The notes beneath the pieces were generated by a model. That model ran no database searches, was not told where the DNA came from, and was given only the letters and a program-made list of their open reading frames with translations. Positions 1 to 7,751 of a stretch of DNA of 64,000 bases are shown piece after piece. A program made the position numbers and the translations under genes. Origin of the DNA: Micropruina sp. (GTDB lineage: Bacteria > Actinomycetota > Actinomycetes > Propionibacteriales > Propionibacteriaceae); the NCBI GenBank assembly GCA_016711205.1, contig JADJTM010000002.1, positions 1,116,001-1,180,000 on the forward strand. Reading direction: 5' to 3'. Numbering within the stretch: position 1 is the first letter of the stretch; every line of letters begins with the position of its first letter.

Positions 1-634
1 CCCCGGAGATGATCGTGACGCCCTGAGCCTCGGCCCGGATCGCCTCGTCCTGCTCGGCCTGAATGGTGGCGACGATGTCGCGCATGTGCCGACCTCGCGC
101 GCGTTGCAGCGAGGCCATCAGGGCGCCCTCGCCGATGATCACCAGGTCGCCGGCCTCGGTGGCGTCCAGCAGATCGTCCTCGATGCCGATCACGCGTTCG
201 TTACGGCAGCGCAGCACCCGGCGGCGGGTGACGTCCATCGGGCTGGACGGGGTGGCGCGGTAGAACGGTTCGGCGGCCCGCGCCCGCCAGTCGATCACCA
301 GCGGTTCGTATTCCTCATCGCGCACGCCGATGCGTCCGATGTAGCGCAGGTCGCCATCAGCCAGGTCGAGCCGGCCGAACACCAGCCCCTCGTGCTCGGC
401 GTCGAGCACCGCCAGCCGCTTCGCCGCCTGGAAGGCGAACGCGTCGCGCTCGAACATGGCCGTACCGTCTTCTTCGCGCATCCAGGTGCCGCGATCGGAG
501 GTGTAGATCGAGCGGCCGGCGGTGGCGCTGCGCCGAGCGGACGCGGTCGCGTGCTCAAGTTGTGCGTAGACGCGGTCGACGTGTGCCTGCTCGATGGACA
601 GCTCGTGGTCGAATGCCGAGGCTTTCTGCGTCAA
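1..634 (-). CDS. HelD/HelR-like UvrD-family helicase, N-terminal fragment (runs off the window)
   Basis: About 211 N-terminal residues are present; the rest lies beyond the left edge. The product begins as a long helical segment (AFDHELSIEQAHVDRVYAQL) followed by GRIGVRDEEYEPLVIDWRA, the N-terminal pattern of superfamily-1 HelD/HelR proteins. In actinobacteria these bind RNA polymerase and release it from stalled or rifampicin-bound complexes. The start is TTG at 634-632, chosen because AGGAGGGG lies immediately upstream at 636-643. The P-loop and helicase motifs are not visible because the gene is cut. The assignment rests on N-terminal similarity recalled from the family and could equally fit another UvrD-like protein with the same N-terminus. 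Confidence 0.75.
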   Translation of the reverse strand, partial: MTQKASAFDHELSIEQAHVDRVYAQLEHATASARRSATAGRSIYTSDRGTWMREEDGTAMFERDAFAFQAAKRLAVLDAEHEGLVFGRLDLADGDLRYIGRIGVRDEEYEPLVIDWRARAAEPFYRATPSSPMDVTRRRVLRCRNERVIGIEDDLLDATEAGDLVIIGEGALMASLQRARGRHMRDIVATIQAEQDEAIRAEAQGVTIISG

Positions 635-967
635 GGCCCCTCCTGCTTGCGGTTTTGACCGACCTCCCACTCTACGCCGCGGGTGAGCCGGTCGCCACGT
701 GGCGGCCGAGCCGGATCGGCCGCGTCCGATGAGGCCGCCAAGCAGGCGTCTAGGGCGTACTGCCTGTTGTTGTCGCAGGTGCGAAAACCGGACGCGTTCG
801 GGCCCCGATCGGGGCGAAGGCTCCCCAGGAGTGGGTCAGGGGAGGTGTACGGCTTGGACCCGGCCATGGTGGGAGGTGGCAAAGGACGTGCCCGCTGACC
901 CGAGCGCCCCACGCGGTGGGCGTGAGCGCCGACACCAGGACCGGCGACCTCGCTTGAGCGGGCCGGT
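635..967. other. Intergenic stretch without a recognised gene
   Basis: About 330 bases separate the HelD-like gene from the YbaK-like gene. Open frames here lack family resemblance and convincing ribosome binding sites. I see no tRNA fold. It presumably holds the promoter of the HelD-like gene. Confidence 0.5.
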
Positions 968-984
968 GCCTGCCGGCGGCAGGC
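968..984 (-). terminator. Short hairpin after the YbaK-like gene
   Basis: GCCTGCC-GGC-GGCAGGC is a perfect 7-bp stem lying directly after the stop codon of the deacylase gene. No T-tract follows, so terminator function is only likely. Confidence 0.45.
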
Positions 985-986
985 GG

Positions 987-1454
987 CTACCCGGTGATGT
1001 CGGCCACCAGCACCCTGGTGGCGACGCGACTCAGCGCCGCGGCGTCCACCTCGATCGTCCATTCCGGGTCTCCGCCGCCGCAGTAGATCTGGTCCATCGC
1101 CGGCACGGACGAATCCAACAGGAGCACCGCAGCATCGTCCGAGCAGATCGGGCTGACCCCGCCGGGTTGCATTCCCAGCGCGGCCAGCGACGCCGCGGGC
1201 GCCGGCTTCAGCGCTGAGCGCGACACCCCCAGCGCCCGAGCCACTGCGCCGTAGGCGATCCGAGCCGGGCCGGGGATTCCGACCAGGGCGACCGTGCCGT
1301 CCGGCAGCGCGAAGGCCAGTGTCTTCACCGAGGTGTTCCAGTCCAGCCCGGTCAGGTGCAGGTCGGCCTCGGTGCGGATCGGCGGATGGGTATGCACCCG
1401 GTAGGAAACGCCCGCGTTGTCCAGGATCGACGTGATCAGACTCACGCCGCCCAT
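987..1454 (-). CDS. YbaK/EbsC-type aminoacyl-tRNA deacylase
   Basis: The 155-residue protein matches the YbaK/ProX fold in length and pattern: an early VSYRVHTHPPIRTEADL segment, the core VALVGIPGPARIAYGAVARALGV, and GMQPGGVSPI near residue 100. Members hydrolyse mischarged tRNAs such as Cys-tRNA(Pro) in trans. The annotated ATG gives MGGVSLI. A GTG three codons downstream (position 1445) is an alternative, because CACAAT lies seven bases upstream of it, the -10 spacing seen at leaderless starts elsewhere in this window. Substrate specificity cannot be read from the sequence. Confidence 0.8.
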   Translation of the reverse strand: MGGVSLITSILDNAGVSYRVHTHPPIRTEADLHLTGLDWNTSVKTLAFALPDGTVALVGIPGPARIAYGAVARALGVSRSALKPAPAASLAALGMQPGGVSPICSDDAAVLLLDSSVPAMDQIYCGGGDPEWTIEVDAAALSRVATRVLVADITG

Positions 1455-1699
1455 TGTGCGGGGCCATCGGCCCGCGCCCGGTTCCGTCTCCGACAGCGAG
1501 CGATCGGCGCCCTGTCAGCCATCGCCCGAGCCGGACAGGGGTCGGCGAAAGGGAACGGACTCGTGCTCAGCCTCCGCCGGAGCCAGATCACAGCTGACGA
1601 TGGCGCCGCGAAGCATGCCGAGGGAGTGCACCGGAGGCCGTTGACTGCGGCCTGTTGAAGGTACGGTAGAGCATCCGACCCACTGGCTCGATCCGGCGG

Positions 1700-1727
1700 A
1701 GATCCCGGGGCAAGCCCGGGACGACGA
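1700..1727. repeat. GATCCCGGG...CCCGGGACGACGAG hairpin repeat
   Basis: TCCCGGG-GCAAG-CCCGGGA forms a 7-bp stem followed by CGACGAG. It is a diverged relative of the GATCCCGGCG...CGCCGGGATGACGA elements at 46671-46850 and 58814-58905. It lies in the 647-bp gene-free stretch between the YbaK-like gene and infA, which otherwise holds the palindrome at 1803-1839 and the infA promoter. Confidence 0.6.
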
Positions 1728-1802
1728 GGGCAGGGGTCGCGCCGGGTTTTTGTGGTTATGGCCGGGGTCACCAGACGTTCTGGGCCCCGCCGCCACAATA
1801 TT

Positions 1803-1839
1803 GTTGATATGAACACCCCCGGGGGGTATTCATATCAAC
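1803..1839. promoter_or_regulatory. Perfect 11-bp-arm inverted repeat, operator-like
   Basis: GTTGATATGAA and TTCATATCAAC are exact inverted copies around a C/G-rich centre (CACCCCCGGGGGGTA) that is itself nearly palindromic. The arms are A/T-rich in an otherwise very GC-rich region. It has no T-tract and does not follow a gene, so it looks more like a protein-binding site or a mobile-element remnant than a terminator. Confidence 0.5.
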
Positions 1840-2019
1840 CACAAAGTGGCGAGTCGCCGCTGGATCCTGGTTGGCCGGGCTGATAACGACAATATTCCGG
1901 CGTGACCCGGATTCTGACCCGCGGGGTCCGGCTGGGCCGAGGCAGACACCCGCTGTCACACTCGCTCGCCCGCTGGCGGCGGTTCCTCGTCCAGGGGTCG
2001 CTCCGGCCGCCACCCCGAT

Positions 2020-2049
2020 TTGGGCGCGTCCTGCGCCGTGGACTAGACT
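2020..2049 (+). promoter_or_regulatory. Putative promoter for infA and the ribosomal operon
   Basis: TTGGGC (2020-2025) and TAGACT (2044-2049) are separated by 18 bases. TAGACT is a typical actinobacterial housekeeping -10. Transcription would begin near 2056, about 46 bases before infA. Confidence 0.55.
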
Positions 2050-2101
2050 CGACCTTCGGTCACCTGTGTTCTCAGGTGCGTCCACGTCCAGATTGGGAGC
2101 A

Positions 2102-2323
2102 ATGGCGAAGAAGGAAGGTGCCCTCGAACTCGAGGGTCAGGTCGTCGAGGCACTACCGAACGCGATGTTCCGGGTGGAACTCGCCAACGGCCACAAGGTG
2201 CTCGCCACGATCAGCGGCAAGATGCGGCAGCACTACATCCGTATTCTTCCGGCCGACCGCGTCGTCGTCGAACTGTCTCCCTACGATCTGACCCGCGGTC
2301 GCATCGTCTACCGGCACAAGTAG
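2102..2323 (+). CDS. infA: Translation initiation factor IF-1
   Basis: The 73-residue protein is full length for IF-1, a single S1/OB-fold that binds the A site of the 30S subunit during initiation. The sequence MAKKEGALELEGQVVEALPN, the centre HKVLATISGKMRQHYIRILP and the end SPYDLTRGRIVYRHK are diagnostic. The open frame extends upstream to 1871, but the true start is the ATG at 2102, preceded by GGGAG. It opens the infA-rpmJ-rpsM-rpsK-rpsD-rpoA-rplQ run. Confidence 0.97.
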   Translation: MAKKEGALELEGQVVEALPNAMFRVELANGHKVLATISGKMRQHYIRILPADRVVVELSPYDLTRGRIVYRHK

Positions 2324-2411
2324 CCCGCACATCCACCACCAGTTCCGGCTGGTTCCCGCGCTGCCGCAAGGGAACACCCTTGTCCGGAGCGACGAGTCAG
2401 AAAGTTGCTCG

Positions 2412-2525
2412 ATGAAGGTTCAGCCGAGCGTCAAGAAGATTTGCGACAAGTGCAAGGTGATTCGCCGGCACGGTCGCGTGATGGTGATCTGCGACAACCC
2501 GCGGCACAAGCAGCGCCAGGGCTGA
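2412..2525 (+). CDS. rpmJ: Large-subunit ribosomal protein bL36
   Basis: This 37-residue protein begins MKVQPSVKKICDKCKVIRRH and ends NPRHKQRQG. It carries the C-x2-C...C...H zinc pattern (ICDKC, VIC, NPRH) of the zinc-binding type of bL36. It lies 88 bases after infA, its usual neighbour, and is a component of the 50S subunit. A short gene like this is easily missed by ORF length cut-offs. Confidence 0.96.
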   Translation: MKVQPSVKKICDKCKVIRRHGRVMVICDNPRHKQRQG

Positions 2526-2763
2526 CCTGGTCTGCGCCGTAACGGGCCGCAGCAACACCGGACGGGGTCGCACCCGTCCAGCCACCCTCGGGTGGGCGAA
2601 CTGAACAACGTGATCGCAACGGATCGGGCGGCCTGGCCGCGATGATCCGGCACCCCCGGTCGGAGGCCGGGGCCCACGCCGAGGCGGCGAGGGGACGCAT
2701 CACGCCAGACACCTCCGCGGACCTGGCCCGACAGCCCGTCCGGCAACGAAAGGGAAACGCCTC
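2526..2763 (+). other. Hairpin-rich spacer/leader between rpmJ and rpsM
   Basis: This 238-base spacer is long for a ribosomal operon. It contains two successive hairpins: GGACGGG (2560-2566) with CCCGTCC (2573-2579), and CCACCC (2582-2587) with GGGTGG (2590-2595). More GC-rich self-complementary sequence follows up to about 2690. It could attenuate transcription or act as a leader for downstream ribosomal genes. No ORF here is convincing. Confidence 0.4.
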
Positions 2764-3138
2764 ATGGCACGCCTCATCGGGGTGGATCTTCCGCGCGAGA
2801 AGCGCCTGGAGATCGCACTCACCTACATTTTCGGCATTGGACGCACCCGCGCCGCCGAAACCCTGGCCGCCACTGGCATCAGTGGCGACGTCCGTGTCCA
2901 TCAACTGACCGACGAGCAGCTCGTTGCGCTTCGTGACCACATCGAAGCCAACTACGAGACCGAGGGCGACCTGCGCCGCACCGTCGCCGCCGACATCCGG
3001 CGCAAGATCGAGATCGGCTCCTACCAGGGCCGTCGTCACCGCATGGGCCTGCCCGTGCGGGGTCAGCGCACCCGTACCAACGCCCGCACCCGCAAGGGTA
3101 AGAAGAAGGCGGTCGCCGGTAAGAAGAAGGTCCGCTGA
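2764..3138 (+). CDS. rpsM: Small-subunit ribosomal protein uS13
   Basis: The 124-residue protein starts MARLIGVDLPREKRLEIALT and includes YIFGIGRTRA, the helix-two-turn-helix core of S13, and the basic C-terminus RGQRTRTNARTRKGKKK. It sits in the head of the 30S subunit and contacts tRNA and the 50S subunit. Length is normal for actinobacteria. GAAAGG is present 5-10 bases upstream of the ATG. rpsK follows after 38 bases, the conserved order. Confidence 0.97.
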   Translation: MARLIGVDLPREKRLEIALTYIFGIGRTRAAETLAATGISGDVRVHQLTDEQLVALRDHIEANYETEGDLRRTVAADIRRKIEIGSYQGRRHRMGLPVRGQRTRTNARTRKGKKKAVAGKKKVR

Positions 3139-3176
3139 TGCGGTACGCACGAGACAACCAGGAGATCTGACAACCC

Positions 3177-3593
3177 ATGGCTACTGCAGGCCGCACCAAG
3201 GCGCAGGCCGCTTCGAAGACCAAGCTGCGCCGCAAAGAGAAGAAGAACGTCACCGCCGGTCAGGCGCACATCAAGTCGACGTTCAACAACACCATCATCA
3301 CGATCACCGACCCCACCGGTGCGGTGATCGCCTGGGCCTCCGCCGGCACCGTCGGCTTCAAGGGCTCGCGCAAGTCGACCCCGTTCGCCGCCCAGATGGC
3401 CGCCGAGGCCGCCGGGCGTCGTGCCATGGACCATGGCATGAAGCGCGTGGACGTGTTCGTCAAGGGTCCCGGCTCCGGCCGTGAGACCGCCATCCGTTCG
3501 CTCGGCGCCGTGGGCCTCGAGATCGGCCCGATCGCCGATGTCACCCCGGTGCCGCACAACGGTTGCCGTCCGCCCAAGCGCCGCCGCGTCTGA
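3177..3593 (+). CDS. rpsK: Small-subunit ribosomal protein uS11
   Basis: The 138-residue protein contains the S11 signatures NTIITITDPTGAVIAWASAG and VFVKGPGSGRETAIRSLGAVGLEI, ending NGCRPPKRRRV. It forms part of the 30S platform next to the Shine-Dalgarno helix. The basic N-terminal tail AGRTKAQAASKTKLRRKEKK is typical for actinobacteria. The preceding GGAGAT provides a ribosome binding site. Confidence 0.97.
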   Translation: MATAGRTKAQAASKTKLRRKEKKNVTAGQAHIKSTFNNTIITITDPTGAVIAWASAGTVGFKGSRKSTPFAAQMAAEAAGRRAMDHGMKRVDVFVKGPGSGRETAIRSLGAVGLEIGPIADVTPVPHNGCRPPKRRRV

Positions 3594-3621
3594 GCCCGAG
3601 CCGAGAAAGAAGGACTGAACA

Positions 3622-4227
3622 ATGGCCCGTTACACCGGACCCATCACCAAGAAGTCGCGCCGGCTCGGCACCGACCTGGTCGGGGGCGACAAGGCGTTCG
3701 AGCGCCGCGCGTACCCCCCGGGCGTGCACGGCCGCGGCCGCACCAAAGAGAGCGAATACCTGCTGCAGCTGCGCGAGAAGCAGAAGGCGCGTTACGCCTA
3801 CGGCGTGCTCGAAAAGCAGTTCCGCCGCTACTACGAAGAGGCCAACAGGTCCTCCGGCAAGACCGGCGACAACCTGTTGATCATTCTCGAATCGCGGCTC
3901 GACAACGTGCTCTACCGCGCCGGACTGGCCAACACCCGCCGGCAGGCCCGCCAGCTGGTGGTGCACGGCCACATTCTGGTCAACGGCAAGAAGGTCAACA
4001 TTCCGTCGTACCGGGTCAGCGCGTACGACATCGTCGACGTCGCCCCCAAGTCGATGAACACGTTGCCCTTCGTGATCGCCCGTGAGATCCATCACGAGCG
4101 CTCCGTCCCGGCCTGGCTCACCGTGCGACCCAACCGGGGCCGCATCCTGGTGCACCAGCTGCCGGTCCGTGACCAGATCACCATCGACGTGGCCGAGCAG
4201 CTGATCGTCGAGCTCTACTCCAAGTAA
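3622..4227 (+). CDS. rpsD: Small-subunit ribosomal protein uS4
   Basis: The 201-residue protein begins MARYTGPITKKSRRLGTDLV and contains the S4 RNA-binding domain (ESRLDNVLYRAGLANTRRQA, then VVHGHILVNGKKVNIPSYRV). It lacks the N-terminal zinc cysteines found in some S4 proteins. S4 nucleates 30S assembly and in many bacteria represses translation of its own operon. A strong hairpin directly follows the gene. Confidence 0.97.
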   Translation: MARYTGPITKKSRRLGTDLVGGDKAFERRAYPPGVHGRGRTKESEYLLQLREKQKARYAYGVLEKQFRRYYEEANRSSGKTGDNLLIILESRLDNVLYRAGLANTRRQARQLVVHGHILVNGKKVNIPSYRVSAYDIVDVAPKSMNTLPFVIAREIHHERSVPAWLTVRPNRGRILVHQLPVRDQITIDVAEQLIVELYSK

Positions 4228-4234
4228 TCGATCG

Positions 4235-4265
4235 CGACGGCCCCCGGCACCTTCGGGGGCCGTCG
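4235..4265 (+). terminator. Strong hairpin between rpsD and rpoA
   Basis: CGACGGCCCCC (4235-4245) pairs perfectly with GGGGGCCGTCG (4255-4265) across a 9-base loop. No T-run follows. It may partially terminate or set the ratio of ribosomal protein to RNA polymerase alpha expression. The 108 bases beyond it, up to rpoA, could hold a second promoter. Confidence 0.65.
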
Positions 4266-4373
4266 CCGACGAGTCCGTCCTGCGGGGCGGGCTCACCCCC
4301 GTCCGGGGTGGCCCCGGCCGGGTCACCATGACTGCCGTCATATAGCGGTCGGCAGGAAAGGATTCACAACTCC

Positions 4374-5384
4374 ATGCTCATCGCACAGCGTCCGAGTCTG
4401 ACCGAAGAGGTCGTCGACGACTTCCGCTCCCGTTTCATCGTGGAGCCGCTGGAGCCCGGTGTCGGCTACACCCTGGGCAACTCGCTGCGGCGCACGCTGC
4501 TGTCGTCCATTCCGGGCGCGGCCGTGACCAGCATCAAGCTCGAAGGCACCCAGCACGAGTTCAGCACCATCGAGGGTGTCGTCGAAGACGTCACCGAGAT
4601 CATCCTCAACCTCAAGAGCCTGGTGCTCAGCAGCGAAGAGGACGAGCCGGTGGTCATGTACCTGCGCAAGGCGGGCCCCGGTGCGGTCACCGCCGCCGAC
4701 ATCGCCCCGCCGGCCGGTGTCGAGATCCACAACCCCGAGCTGCACATCGCCACCCTCAACGACACCGGCAAGGTCGAGATGGAGCTGGTCGTCGAGCGGG
4801 GCCGCGGCTACGTGTCGGCCGTCCAGAACAAGAACATCGACGCCGAGATCGGCCGCATTCCGGTCGACTCGCTGTACAGCCCGGTGCTCAAGGTGACCTA
4901 CAAGGTCGAGTCGACCCGCGTCGAGCAGCGCACCGACTTCAACCGGCTCACGCTCGACGTCGAGACCAAGCAGTCGATGACTCCGCGCGACGCGGTCGCG
5001 TCCGCCGGCAAGACCCTGGTCGAGCTGTTCGGCCTGGCCCGCGAGCTGAACGTGGACGCCGAGGGCATCGAGATCGGCCCGTCGCCGGTGGACGAGCAGC
5101 TGGCCGCAGATCTGGCGCTGCCGGTGGAGGAGCTCAAGCTCACGATGCGCAGCTACAACTGCCTCAAGCGCGAGGGCATCCACACGGTGTCGGAGCTGGT
5201 GTCGCGCTCGGAGCAGGACCTGCTCGACATTCGCAACTTCGGCTCGAAGTCGATCGAAGAGGTCAAGCTGCGGCTGCACGAGATGGGTCTGTCGCTCAAG
5301 GACAGCTCGCCGGGCTTCGACCCGCTGGCCGCCCTCAACCGCTACAACGACGACGACGACGCCGACTTCGGCGACGACTACTGA
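4374..5384 (+). CDS. rpoA: DNA-directed RNA polymerase subunit alpha
   Basis: The 336-residue alpha subunit dimerises to nucleate RNA polymerase and binds UP elements and activators. The N-terminal domain (to about 230) includes FIVEPLEPGVGYTLGNSLRR, and the C-terminal domain (about 250-320) includes LPVEELKLTMRSYNCLKREG and DLLDIRNFGSKSIEEVKLRL. The acidic tail NDDDDADFGDDY is usual for actinobacteria. AGGAAAGG precedes the ATG. rplQ follows after 23 bases. Confidence 0.98.
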   Translation: MLIAQRPSLTEEVVDDFRSRFIVEPLEPGVGYTLGNSLRRTLLSSIPGAAVTSIKLEGTQHEFSTIEGVVEDVTEIILNLKSLVLSSEEDEPVVMYLRKAGPGAVTAADIAPPAGVEIHNPELHIATLNDTGKVEMELVVERGRGYVSAVQNKNIDAEIGRIPVDSLYSPVLKVTYKVESTRVEQRTDFNRLTLDVETKQSMTPRDAVASAGKTLVELFGLARELNVDAEGIEIGPSPVDEQLAADLALPVEELKLTMRSYNCLKREGIHTVSELVSRSEQDLLDIRNFGSKSIEEVKLRLHEMGLSLKDSSPGFDPLAALNRYNDDDDADFGDDY

Positions 5385-5407
5385 TCCGCGAATAGGAGTA
5401 TCGAGTC

Positions 5408-6139
5408 ATGCCCAAGCCAACCAAGGGGCCCCGGTTCGGGGGTTCGCCGGCACACCAGCGGATCATTCTGGCCAACCTGGCCAGCCAGCTCTTCGAGCAC
5501 GGCCGGATCACCACCACCGAGGCCAAGGCCAAGCGCGTCCAGCCGCTGGCCGAGCGGCTGATCGCCAAGGCCAAGCGCGGTGACCTGCACAATCGTCGTC
5601 AGGTGCTCTCCACGATCACCGACAAGGGCGTGGTGCACGTCCTGTTCACCGAGATCGCCCCGAAGCTCGCCGATCGTGACGGCGGCTACACCCGCATCAC
5701 GAAGATCGGCCCGCGCAAGGGCGACAACGCCCCGATGGCGGTGATCGAGGTGATCACCGAGTCCGTCGAGGAGTCGCGCAAGAACAAGGCCAAGGGCAAG
5801 GGGTCCGCTGCCGCTCCGGTGAAGAAGGCCGACAAGCCGGCCGCTCCGAAGCGGGCCAAGAAGGCCGGCTCGGCGCCGTCCGCACCGTCGGCCGACGAGG
5901 CGATCGGCGAGGTGAGCCTGGGTGCGTCCAACGTGGCCGGCGAGGCCGCCGAGGCCGGCTACCGCGGCGAGACCCCGCCGAAGGGTTTCGACATCAAGGG
6001 CAACGAGGACTCGATGAAGTTCCACACCCCCGAGTCGCCGTGGTACGACCAAACCATCCCGGAGGTCTGGTTCGACTCCGCGGAGGCCGCCGAGAAGGCC
6101 GGCTTCGTCAACGCCGTCAAGGACGCCGACGAGGCCTGA
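5408..6139 (+). CDS. rplQ: Large-subunit ribosomal protein bL17 with long C-terminal extension
   Basis: Residues 1 to about 118 are canonical L17 (MPKPTKGPRFGGSPAHQRII, TEAKAKRVQPLAERLIAKAK), which lines the 50S tunnel exit. The remaining roughly 125 residues are an Ala/Lys/Pro-rich linker and then a compact C-terminal segment (IKGNEDSMKFHTPESPWYDQ, VWFDSAEAAEKAGF). This tail resembles the small domain that I recall on some actinobacterial L17s and secreted nucleases. Total length 243 is about twice the usual L17. The linker is low-complexity, and the tail has no known ribosomal role. Confidence 0.95.
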   Translation: MPKPTKGPRFGGSPAHQRIILANLASQLFEHGRITTTEAKAKRVQPLAERLIAKAKRGDLHNRRQVLSTITDKGVVHVLFTEIAPKLADRDGGYTRITKIGPRKGDNAPMAVIEVITESVEESRKNKAKGKGSAAAPVKKADKPAAPKRAKKAGSAPSAPSADEAIGEVSLGASNVAGEAAEAGYRGETPPKGFDIKGNEDSMKFHTPESPWYDQTIPEVWFDSAEAAEKAGFVNAVKDADEA

Positions 6140-6150
6140 TCCGCACGCCC

Positions 6151-6179
6151 GATGCCCGGTCCCGATGGGGCCGGGCATC
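6151..6179 (+). terminator. Terminator of the ribosomal protein/rpoA operon
   Basis: GATGCCCGG and CCGGGCATC form a perfect 9-bp stem with an 11-base loop, 11 bases after the rplQ stop codon. GTTGCGTCC follows rather than a clean T-run. Confidence 0.75.
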
Positions 6180-6270
6180 GTTGCGTCCGAGCGAGCAGCG
6201 TCGGGCCGGAGCACTCGGTGGTGTCGTTCCAGCGCGGGCCGGCTGACACTTCCGGGGACCACGCACGCCC

Positions 6271-6276
6271 TAGTCT
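6271..6276 (+). promoter_or_regulatory. -10 box positioned for a leaderless LysE-family mRNA
   Basis: TAGTCT is followed by six bases and then GTG at 6283. With a normal -10 to +1 distance, the transcript would start at that GTG. No Shine-Dalgarno sequence lies upstream. Confidence 0.5.
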
Positions 6277-6282
6277 GTGCCG

Positions 6283-6927
6283 GTGCAACTCTCGCTGTGG
6301 TGGACGCTGGTCGGCGCCGGTCTGCTGATCTCGTTCACCCCGGGCGCGGGGGCGATCAGCACGATGGCAAACTCGTTGGCCGGCGGTTGGGCGCGTTCGA
6401 TCTGGGGTGTGCTGGGCCAGCAGGTGGCCCTGATCGTGCACATCGTGATCGTGGCGCTCGGCGTCGGCGTGCTGGTGGCGGCCAACCACTGGCTGTTCAC
6501 GGCGATCCGCTGGCTGGGCGCGGCGTATCTGGTGTTTCTGGGCGTGCAGTACTGGCGGGATCGTCCGGTGGGCGTCGGGCAACTGGACGCCGAGATCGCG
6601 CAGGACACCGCCCGCCCCACCCATCTGCAGCCGTGGCCGATGTTCCGCAGGGGCGTGCTGGTCAACCTCACCAACCCGAAGGCGATCGTGTTCTTTTTGG
6701 CGTTCACGCCGCAGTTCATCCGTTTGGACGGCGACCTGCTCACGCAGTACCTGGTCTACGCGGCCACTCTGGTCGCGATCGACATCATCGTGATGTGGTT
6801 CTTCTTCGCGCTGGCCGCCAAGGCGCTGCGCCGCTTCATGCGCGACGCCGCGGGGCAACGCCTGATCAGCCGCATCTTCGGCAGCCTGTTCATCCTTGTG
6901 GGTGTGCTGCTTGCGCTGCTGGAGTGA
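6283..6927 (+). CDS. LysE/RhtB-family amino acid exporter
   Basis: The protein has about 214 residues and six predicted membrane helices. The family hallmark TPGAGAISTM in the first helix loop is present, and the second half has GVLVNLTNPKAIVFFLAFTPQF. Members export lysine, arginine, threonine, homoserine or other small amino acids using the proton gradient; the substrate here is unknown. The frame also allows a GTG at 6277, but the -10 box TAGTCT ends at 6276, so the GTG at 6283 is the better start. It stands alone between the ribosomal operon and the tail-collar gene. Confidence 0.85.
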   Translation: MQLSLWWTLVGAGLLISFTPGAGAISTMANSLAGGWARSIWGVLGQQVALIVHIVIVALGVGVLVAANHWLFTAIRWLGAAYLVFLGVQYWRDRPVGVGQLDAEIAQDTARPTHLQPWPMFRRGVLVNLTNPKAIVFFLAFTPQFIRLDGDLLTQYLVYAATLVAIDIIVMWFFFALAAKALRRFMRDAAGQRLISRIFGSLFILVGVLLALLE

Positions 6928-7038
6928 CCCGTTGTCGGGGGCGCCGGGCCAGCTCTGGCGCAACGGCGGGTCGCGCCTCGATACTGGAGCCGCGCGGCCA
7001 ACGGTGGCCGCATCACCCTCTCTGCAAGGAGCACCCCC

Positions 7039-7551
7039 ATGACCGAGTCATACATCGGCGAACTGCGCTGTTTCGGCTTCAACTTCGTCCCGCAGGGCTG
7101 GGCGGCCTGCAACGGACAGCTGCTGCCGATCAACCAGAACACGGCACTGTTCTCGCTGCTCGGCACCATGTACGGCGGCGACGGCCGGACCACGTTCGCG
7201 CTGCCCGACCTGCGCGGCCGTTCGGCGATCGGCGCGGGCCAGGGCAACGGCCTCGGCAACTACACCCAAGGCGAACAGGGCGGCGTCGAGAGCGTCACGC
7301 TGACCGCGCAGCAGGTGGCGCCGCACACCCATCCGGTCTCCGGCGGCACGGACGCGACCGCCAAGAACCCCAGTGGGGCGGTGCCCGGCTACACCGCGGA
7401 CGCATCCTCGTACAGCACCACCCCCAGCGTCGCGATGAGCGCGGCGATGGTCGGCCCGAACGAGGGCGGTCAGCCGCACGAGAACCGTCCGCCCTACCTG
7501 GCGTTGAACTGGTGCATCGCGCTGAACGGCATCTTCCCGACGCGTTCCTGA
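7039..7551 (+). CDS. Tail-collar domain / microcystin-dependent-type protein
   Basis: The 170-residue protein begins MTESYIGELRCFGFNFVPQG and contains WAACNGQLLPINQNTALFSL and FALPDLRGRSAIGAGQG. These are hallmarks of the phage tail-collar (Collar, PF07484) family, including microcystin-dependent proteins. It ends PYLALNWCIALNGIFPTRS, the usual C-terminus. Such proteins form trimeric fibre-like collars in phages and contractile particles. Here it is a single gene without sheath, tube or baseplate neighbours, so its role is unclear. The ribosome binding site AAGGAGC lies just upstream. Confidence 0.85.
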   Translation: MTESYIGELRCFGFNFVPQGWAACNGQLLPINQNTALFSLLGTMYGGDGRTTFALPDLRGRSAIGAGQGNGLGNYTQGEQGGVESVTLTAQQVAPHTHPVSGGTDATAKNPSGAVPGYTADASSYSTTPSVAMSAAMVGPNEGGQPHENRPPYLALNWCIALNGIFPTRS

Positions 7552-7605
7552 GCGCGGCGGCCTCCGGTCATCCCGCTCGCCCGGGATGACGTCACCTTGG
7601 CCTGA

Positions 7606-7751
7606 GCTGACGGTGCGGGTGAATGGAAAAGGAACCGTCCCCATTCTCCGTCGGGCTGACGGTGCGAGTGAACGGTGAAGGAACCGTCCCCATTCTCCGT
7701 CGGGCTGACGGTGCGGGTGAACGGTAAAGGAACCGTCCCCATTCTCCGTCA
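7606..7751. repeat. Three tandem 49-bp repeats with the GGAACCGTCCCC core
   Basis: Units begin at 7606, 7655 and 7704 with GCTGACGGTGCG and end CATTCTCCGTCGG. Each contains GGAACCGTCCCC. Within a unit, the outer TGACGG and CCGTC(A/G) ends are roughly complementary. The last unit runs into the eccC stop codon (7749-7751). These are members of the window-wide GGGGACGGTTCC family. A GATCCC/GGGATGACG-type hairpin (TCATCCCG...CGGGATGAC) precedes them at about 7568-7591. Confidence 0.85.
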
